Assembly: GCA_026390815.1 (NCBI GenBank)
Contig: JAPLFH010000039.1
Location: 22,116-86,115, forward strand
Source of the DNA: Ignavibacteriales bacterium
GTDB lineage: Bacteria > Bacteroidota > Ignavibacteria > Ignavibacteriales > SURF-24
Length of the DNA stretch: 64,000 nt
Direction of reading: 5' to 3'
Shown here: piece by piece, positions 59,481 to 64,000 of the stretch
How the letters are laid out: each line of letters begins with the position of its first letter
Numbering within the stretch: position 1 is the first letter of the stretch
Made by a program: the position numbers and the translations under genes
The notes under the pieces: generated by a model
What the model was told of the DNA's origin: nothing
What the model saw: only the letters and a program-made list of their open reading frames with translations
Database searches by the model: none

Positions 59481-62204
59481 TTAAAAACTAACTGACGCAC
59501 CAAGGATTATTTGTCTTGGCGCTGAATAAAAATCTGGTCTGGTATAATACTCCTGAATTGTATTTATTCCACGCGGCTGCTGTTGCGCACGGGTCACTTC
59601 TAAAGAATAACCTGCTCGTCCTGTATCATTAAATATGTTCAGCTCATTTGCAGTATCAAACAGATTATAAACTTTTAAAAAGACCGCAAAACTGTTATCC
59701 AGGAATTTCAAATACTTTGTTACATATAAATCAATATTAAAAACTGCGGGACGAGTATCGCTGTTTTCCAATCCTGTTCTTTGATTTTGAAGCGCTGGTG
59801 TATATGGCAAGCCAGAACCTAATCTACCAATAAGACTAGCGATAAAATTATCCGGTTCGCCGTAAGTAACTGTAAAGTTTAATGAGTGCCGCCTATCCCA
59901 ATCCAAAAGTACAAGCTGTTTGTTAGCTTCTACCGGTGGATTTGCCTGCGCTTTGTTAAATGCATCGTTAGGATCGGAAGCGTTACCTTTTGCGATTTGA
60001 TAAGTGTAATCTATGTTGGCAGCAAAACCTTCAGAAAATCTTTTATCAAGCGAAATGATAAATCCGCTTACAGCGCCGTAATCCCTGTTAATAAACTTTG
60101 CAAACTTTTTAAAATCATTTTTAATATGAATTTCCGTTCCTAATAAATTCCTGATGTCTTTATAATAAGCAGTTACGCTAATTCCAAGAACATCTGTTAA
60201 AGCTTGCTGCAAACCGATTTCATAAATTGTTGTACGTTGTGGTTCAAGATCTGCATTGCCAATCATGTTTCCAACAAAATCAGGGAAACTTCCGGTTAAA
60301 GGAATTCTGAAATTTGGATTTCGGTACAAAAATTCAAATGGCGGGATCTGAAAGAAATGCCCGTATGAAATATGAATTGCACCCTTATCGGACATTGGAT
60401 AAGAAATTCCTAAACGTGGAGAGAGCTGATACTTTACTTTAGCTTTCTTAAAATAATTATCAGGGAAAGGAGGCTTCAATGCATCTAATGCGGAAAGGCT
60501 ATCAGGATATAGAATTACTTCACCATCTGGTTGGAAGTAATCGAACCTTACACCAACGTTAACAATCAAATAATCCAATTCAATTTTATCCTGTATATAT
60601 CCGGAAAACTGGTAAGGATTGTTTGAGTAAGTATTATAATCAAAATTGCCCGGCTGTGGCAACGTAGGTTTGAAATTGCTTTCTGCATCAACGTGAATTT
60701 GAAAATCTTTATAATCAAGTTTGTGTAAGTTTAATTCAACACCGGCTTTTATTTCGTTTAAGTTATCAATCTGCGAAGTTAAATCTAATTTAGCAGTCAT
60801 TGTTCTTGTTTTATGAGATTGTTGCCAGTTCTCAGTTCCACCAGTTAAAAATGCATTTCCGCTTACATCGCGCAGTCTGGCTGGATCCACATACCCCGGA
60901 TGGTAACCGGAACCAGGTGAATAATAACCAAGAGAAAGTGGATCTTCCACAACATACTGTTTTGCTTCTGTTGAAAAGTATGAGGCGATCAAATCCATAA
61001 AAGTTGCTTTACCAAAAACATGGTTGTAAGATGCACTTCCCAATACTGTTGTTTGAAATTTCTGATAATCACCATCCGGATTATATTTGTATTGATGATT
61101 ATAATCCTTGTACTTTCTATCCTGGTACATTCCAGATAATGTTAAACCTTTTGCATTGCCAAGTTTAAAGTTTAGTTTGCCTTGCAAGGTATATCTTCTG
61201 GAAAAATTCATTGAAACATACTTGCCATCACCGGTTTTAGTTATGTACCAGTTCTTAGGATCGTTAGCAGAAAAATCTGATGAATCTGAGGGATTAAAAA
61301 TTCTTTTGCCGTATAGAAAGCCGTCATCATACAAATATTTTCCGGAAAGTAGAAAACTAACAACCTTATCCGTACCTGGAACAGGACCGCTCAGGTTCCC
61401 TTGAAAATTATAATTATCCTTCGGTGAAATATGATCAACATTCATAAACAAACTTTTTCGGTTAGTATAATAATCACCGGTATAAAGTGAAAAATCCCCG
61501 GATAATTTTTCACCTGCAATTTTTGTAACCTGGTTAACCACACCAGATAATGCTTCTCCATATTCTGCATTAAACGTACCTGTAATAACCTGAACTTCCT
61601 GAACAGAATTAACTTCCGCAAAAATGGAAGCATCGCCGCTGAATGCATCGTTTACTGAAACACCATCAAGCAGATATTTTACTTCGCTGCTTCTGCCACC
61701 GCGAACGTGCCCATCTACAACGCCTGCCTGTAAATTAATTACTGATTGAACATCCTCCAATGGAAGCATAGAAATTTGATCACCGCTTATCTTTGCTTCT
61801 GTGGAAGTTAAATCTTTTTGAATAATTGGACGTGCTGCTGTAACGATTACATTTTCTAATTGAATTACCTGTTCACCAAGCTTTATATCGATCTTTGTAG
61901 TTTGATCAACAGATACTCTAACATCAGTAATTGTAACAGGGGCGTATCCAATTCCGGTTGCTTTAACTTGATAGACACCAGGCGGGATATTTAAGATAAA
62001 ATAATTTCCATCCACATCAGTGGAGGCTCCCATTGAGGTTCCGACAAGAACAACATTAATCCCAATTAAAGGCTCATTGGATTTGGCATCCGTAGCTTTA
62101 CCGGAAATTTTTCCCGTCGTACCGGCAAATGTGTTGCAAATTAAAAATGAAAATAAAATTACGTTAGTAATTAAAAAGCGAATGGTGCATTTAGCACTAA
62201 ACAT
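59481..62204 (-). CDS. TonB-dependent receptor with CarboxypepD_reg-like domain (triad copy 2)
   Basis: A 907-aa outer-membrane receptor paralogous to the 7336-10047 product: signal peptide (about 1-27), regulatory-like sandwich (about 30-120, GKISGKATDAKSNEPLIGINV), plug (about 130-245, KYLLDGVSVNDAF and GTFNAEYGEALSGVVNQVTK) and barrel ending LGASVSF. AGGTGAG precedes the ATG. No SusD gene is adjacent; the large exoprotein gene starts 99 bp downstream. The locus context (two GH130, beta-mannosidase, sugar ABC importer) suggests manno-oligosaccharide uptake, while the paralogue sits among glucanases. The two receptors differ through much of the barrel, which fits different ligands. Confidence 0.92.
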   Translation of the reverse strand: MFSAKCTIRFLITNVILFSFLICNTFAGTTGKISGKATDAKSNEPLIGINVVLVGTSMGASTDVDGNYFILNIPPGVYQVKATGIGYAPVTITDVRVSVDQTTKIDIKLGEQVIQLENVIVTAARPIIQKDLTSTEAKISGDQISMLPLEDVQSVINLQAGVVDGHVRGGRSSEVKYLLDGVSVNDAFSGDASIFAEVNSVQEVQVITGTFNAEYGEALSGVVNQVTKIAGEKLSGDFSLYTGDYYTNRKSLFMNVDHISPKDNYNFQGNLSGPVPGTDKVVSFLLSGKYLYDDGFLYGKRIFNPSDSSDFSANDPKNWYITKTGDGKYVSMNFSRRYTLQGKLNFKLGNAKGLTLSGMYQDRKYKDYNHQYKYNPDGDYQKFQTTVLGSASYNHVFGKATFMDLIASYFSTEAKQYVVEDPLSLGYYSPGSGYHPGYVDPARLRDVSGNAFLTGGTENWQQSHKTRTMTAKLDLTSQIDNLNEIKAGVELNLHKLDYKDFQIHVDAESNFKPTLPQPGNFDYNTYSNNPYQFSGYIQDKIELDYLIVNVGVRFDYFQPDGEVILYPDSLSALDALKPPFPDNYFKKAKVKYQLSPRLGISYPMSDKGAIHISYGHFFQIPPFEFLYRNPNFRIPLTGSFPDFVGNMIGNADLEPQRTTIYEIGLQQALTDVLGISVTAYYKDIRNLLGTEIHIKNDFKKFAKFINRDYGAVSGFIISLDKRFSEGFAANIDYTYQIAKGNASDPNDAFNKAQANPPVEANKQLVLLDWDRRHSLNFTVTYGEPDNFIASLIGRLGSGLPYTPALQNQRTGLENSDTRPAVFNIDLYVTKYLKFLDNSFAVFLKVYNLFDTANELNIFNDTGRAGYSLEVTRAQQQPRGINTIQEYYTRPDFYSAPRQIILGASVSF

Positions 62205-62337
62205 AAGCTCACCTGTAAGTTGTAAAATTTATTACATACTTTATTTCTTGGAATAATTATCAAACATATTTTGAAAGAAACATATTTAATTACCGGAAAT
62301 GAAATTTATATCTATATGACAAAATCAAAAAAAGAAA

Positions 62338-62363
62338 GCAGGTCGGAAATTAATCCGACCTGC
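62338..62363 (-). terminator. Rho-independent terminator after the repeat-bearing T9SS protein gene
   Basis: A perfect 10-bp stem (GCAGGTCGGA at 62338-62347 with its complement at 62354-62363), loop 6 nt, followed on the minus strand by TTTCTTTTTTTGATTTT. It starts 8 bp after the stop at 62371 and precedes the receptor gene at 62204. Confidence 0.92.
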
Positions 62364-62370
62364 AACTTTA

Positions 62371-64000
62371 TTATTTCAACAAGATCATTTTTCTAACCTG
62401 GTTGAACTTACCTGCTTCTACCCTGTAGATATAAGCTCCGCTTGAAACCTTTTCACCACTATTAGTATCGCCATTCCAGATAACGTTATAAACGCCGGAA
62501 TTTTGTTGGCTGCTAATTAGTGTTTTAACTTCTCTGCCTAGCATATTATAAATCTTAACGGTTACGTAAGAATTTTCAGGTAACGAATAGCTGATTGTAG
62601 TTGATGGATTAAACGGATTAGGATAATTCTGTTCAACTGCAAATTTAACCGGAATAATTTTATTCGTTTCAATACCGGTTGTGTTACCTATAACTTTTAC
62701 TGTTAGATCATCCCAGTAAACCGTTCCTACAAATCTTGAATATACGTGCAGTCTTACTTCCAAGCATTTTGCTTCTGGATCTGTTATTACTGGCCAATCT
62801 ATATAATATTGTGTCCAGTCAAATGATGTTACACTTGGGAATGTGAAATGCAAGTCTGGTTGACTGCCTACATTATTATATCCATCATTGTTTCCATTGC
62901 CCTTAAAGAATGCTGGGGTAAAGCCTACTGACCACGTCTCTGGATATTTTGCCGCTGAATCTGGTACCAGGTTTGCCGCTTTGATCCATACACTTATTCG
63001 TAGTACATCGCCAGCTTTTACATTATTTAATTGGAACATATTTCCGGCTGGTGAATTTGTAAGTTTTCCTCCGCCTTCATTCAACAACATTCTTTTTGTT
63101 CCAACAAATCCATCCTGCGATCTTCTGCCTGCCGGCATATCGAACTTTAATGACCACTGCCCACTGTGTGCTTCTGATGATAATCTTGTGTTCTCAAAGC
63201 CTGCATCTAGTCTTCCATCATTACCTCCTATTGGTGGTAACCAGCACGTCCAGCCTTCTGGTAAATCTACGCCGGTGTTCCAATCCTGTCCAGCCCATGC
63301 TCCGCCTCTGCCGATCAAGATAAAATCATCTGCCCACACTGTACCGGTTGCATCTTTTCCACCTACAAATGTTATTATCGTTCTATAGGCATCTTCCGGT
63401 AATATTGTCTCGCCTACTCCATTCGTGTCGGCTATCCAACCGCTGCTTGTTGCTGTGCTCTGGTCTATTGGTAACTTTGTTTCTCCTATCAGCGTTCCTG
63501 CCTGATTGTAGAATGTGTAGCTTATCCACCACTTCTGGTCATCATTGGCTGGATTGGTGTTTATTCCTTCTGTCTTTACATATCCGCCTATTAGTATGTC
63601 TACATTCTTATTATGTGTTGGTGACCAGTAATCGCACATATTGTCACTCTCCCACATTGCAGCTTCTGCTGTTGCTGTCTTCGTTATCTTAAGGCTTCTT
63701 GCCATAGAGCGTGATTGATCTGTTACCCATTCTAACTTTGCATTGCCTGGCTCTATCTTATGCCAGTAGGATGGTAACGCATTTTCAAATCCACCCGCCA
63801 TATTTAAGGTTGGTAATTCTAACTTTTCTACTGTCAGATCATCCCAGTAAACCGTTCCTACAAATCTTGAATATACGTGTAGTCTTACTTCTAAGCATTT
63901 TGCTTCTGGATCTGTTATTACTGGCCAATCTATATAATATTGTGTCCAGTCAAATGATGTTACACTTGGAAATGTAAAATGCAAGTCTGGCTGGCTGCCT
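62371..64000 (-). CDS. Repeat-bearing carbohydrate-binding T9SS protein, C-terminal part (cut by window end)
   Basis: The frame is open from the stop at 62371 to the window edge, so only the last ~543 residues are seen; the apparent start codon at 63984 is a TTG that encodes an internal leucine of the repeat. The visible part has beta-sandwich, CBM-like segments (GGFENALPSYWHKIEPGN, DQSRSMARSLKITK, GTVWADDFILIG, DAGFENTRLSSEAHSGQWSL, RFVGTVYWDDLTV) and a type A T9SS domain (QNYPNPFNPSTTISYSL to KMILLK). A ~56-residue block ending DDLTV occurs twice, 377 residues apart. A-ending codons, including ATA for Ile, are common in the repeat, as in the ABC ATPase gene. It may be a surface glycan-binding protein; any catalytic domain would be upstream. 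Confidence 0.8.
   Translation of the reverse strand, partial: GSQPDLHFTFPSVTSFDWTQYYIDWPVITDPEAKCLEVRLHVYSRFVGTVYWDDLTVEKLELPTLNMAGGFENALPSYWHKIEPGNAKLEWVTDQSRSMARSLKITKTATAEAAMWESDNMCDYWSPTHNKNVDILIGGYVKTEGINTNPANDDQKWWISYTFYNQAGTLIGETKLPIDQSTATSSGWIADTNGVGETILPEDAYRTIITFVGGKDATGTVWADDFILIGRGGAWAGQDWNTGVDLPEGWTCWLPPIGGNDGRLDAGFENTRLSSEAHSGQWSLKFDMPAGRRSQDGFVGTKRMLLNEGGGKLTNSPAGNMFQLNNVKAGDVLRISVWIKAANLVPDSAAKYPETWSVGFTPAFFKGNGNNDGYNNVGSQPDLHFTFPSVTSFDWTQYYIDWPVITDPEAKCLEVRLHVYSRFVGTVYWDDLTVKVIGNTTGIETNKIIPVKFAVEQNYPNPFNPSTTISYSLPENSYVTVKIYNMLGREVKTLISSQQNSGVYNVIWNGDTNSGEKVSSGAYIYRVEAGKFNQVRKMILLK
62701..62870. repeat. Internal coding repeat, copy A
   Basis: This block matches 63832-64000 at an offset of 1,131 bp (377 codons). 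By eye about seven of ~169 bases differ and the encoded peptides are the same, so the changes look synonymous. The left end of the matched block is near 62699; the right end continues past 62870 beyond what copy B shows in this window. Confidence 0.85.
63832..64000. repeat. Internal coding repeat, copy B (runs off the window)
   Basis: Second copy of the block at 62701-62870. It reaches the window edge while still matching, so the repeat unit is at least this long and may equal the full 377-codon spacing. Confidence 0.85.

Noticed and set aside
62888..63388. A 166-codon open frame on the plus strand
   Set aside because: It is antisense to the T9SS protein gene at 62371-64000, has no family resemblance, and results from that gene's low stop-codon density in the complementary frame.
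1..64000. Mobile elements, phage genes, CRISPR arrays, tRNA or rRNA
   Set aside because: No transposase, integrase, spaced direct repeats or cloverleaf-like sequence was seen in reading through the window.

Overview
The window looks like a polysaccharide-utilization region from a low-GC (mid-30s % by eye) Gram-negative bacterium of the Bacteroidota/Chlorobiota/Ignavibacteriota branch, most likely an Ignavibacteria-type organism. The evidence is the many proteins ending in a type IX secretion (T9SS) type A sorting domain with the NYPNPFNP signature, PorV/PorQ-like barrels, TonB-dependent receptors with carboxypeptidase-regulatory-like N-termini and no SusD partner, and a two-component-propeller regulator. 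The organism name is inference. I see no rRNA, tRNA, CRISPR, phage or insertion sequence.

Layout. (A) 1-12.9 kb, minus strand: a carbohydrate-binding T9SS protein, then a triad of TonB receptor, ~1,070-aa exoprotein and PorV-like barrel, a terminator, a GH9 cellulase, and a propeller-type regulator cut by the window edge. (B) 13-22 kb, minus strand: a Na+/sugar symporter, a secreted GH2, and a sensory cassette of membrane-anchored sugar-binding protein, histidine kinase and NtrC-type sigma-54 activator. (C) 22.3-35.5 kb, plus strand: FucP-type sugar transporter, ROK kinase, two GH3 enzymes, a clan GH-A lipoprotein, a GH16 laminarinase, a GH37/GH63-like toroid enzyme and a PA14-containing GH3. 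A and C together read as beta-glucan (cellulose and laminarin type) degradation. (D) 35.8-37 kb: an rRNA methyltransferase-like housekeeping gene. (E) 37-64 kb, all minus strand: a second locus with a T9SS carbohydrate-binding protein (cut by the right edge), a second receptor/exoprotein/PorV triad, a parvulin-type chaperone, an ABC sugar importer, two GH130 phosphorylases, a cytoplasmic GH2 beta-mannosidase, three toroid-type proteins of unclear family and a MalK-type ATPase. This suggests uptake and phosphorolysis of beta-mannosides.

Three promoters (for the symporter, the GH2 and the FucP transporter) each carry a pair of near-identical 17-bp palindromic sites of CTTATCAATTTAATAAG type, 22-23 bp apart. 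Each pair lies 61 or 71 bp upstream of a sigma-54-like -24/-12 element. The sigma-54 activator is encoded between these promoters, so the sites probably define a local regulon controlled by the sugar-binding protein/kinase/activator cassette. This, and the duplicated receptor/exoprotein/PorV triad, are the two most interesting systems in the window.
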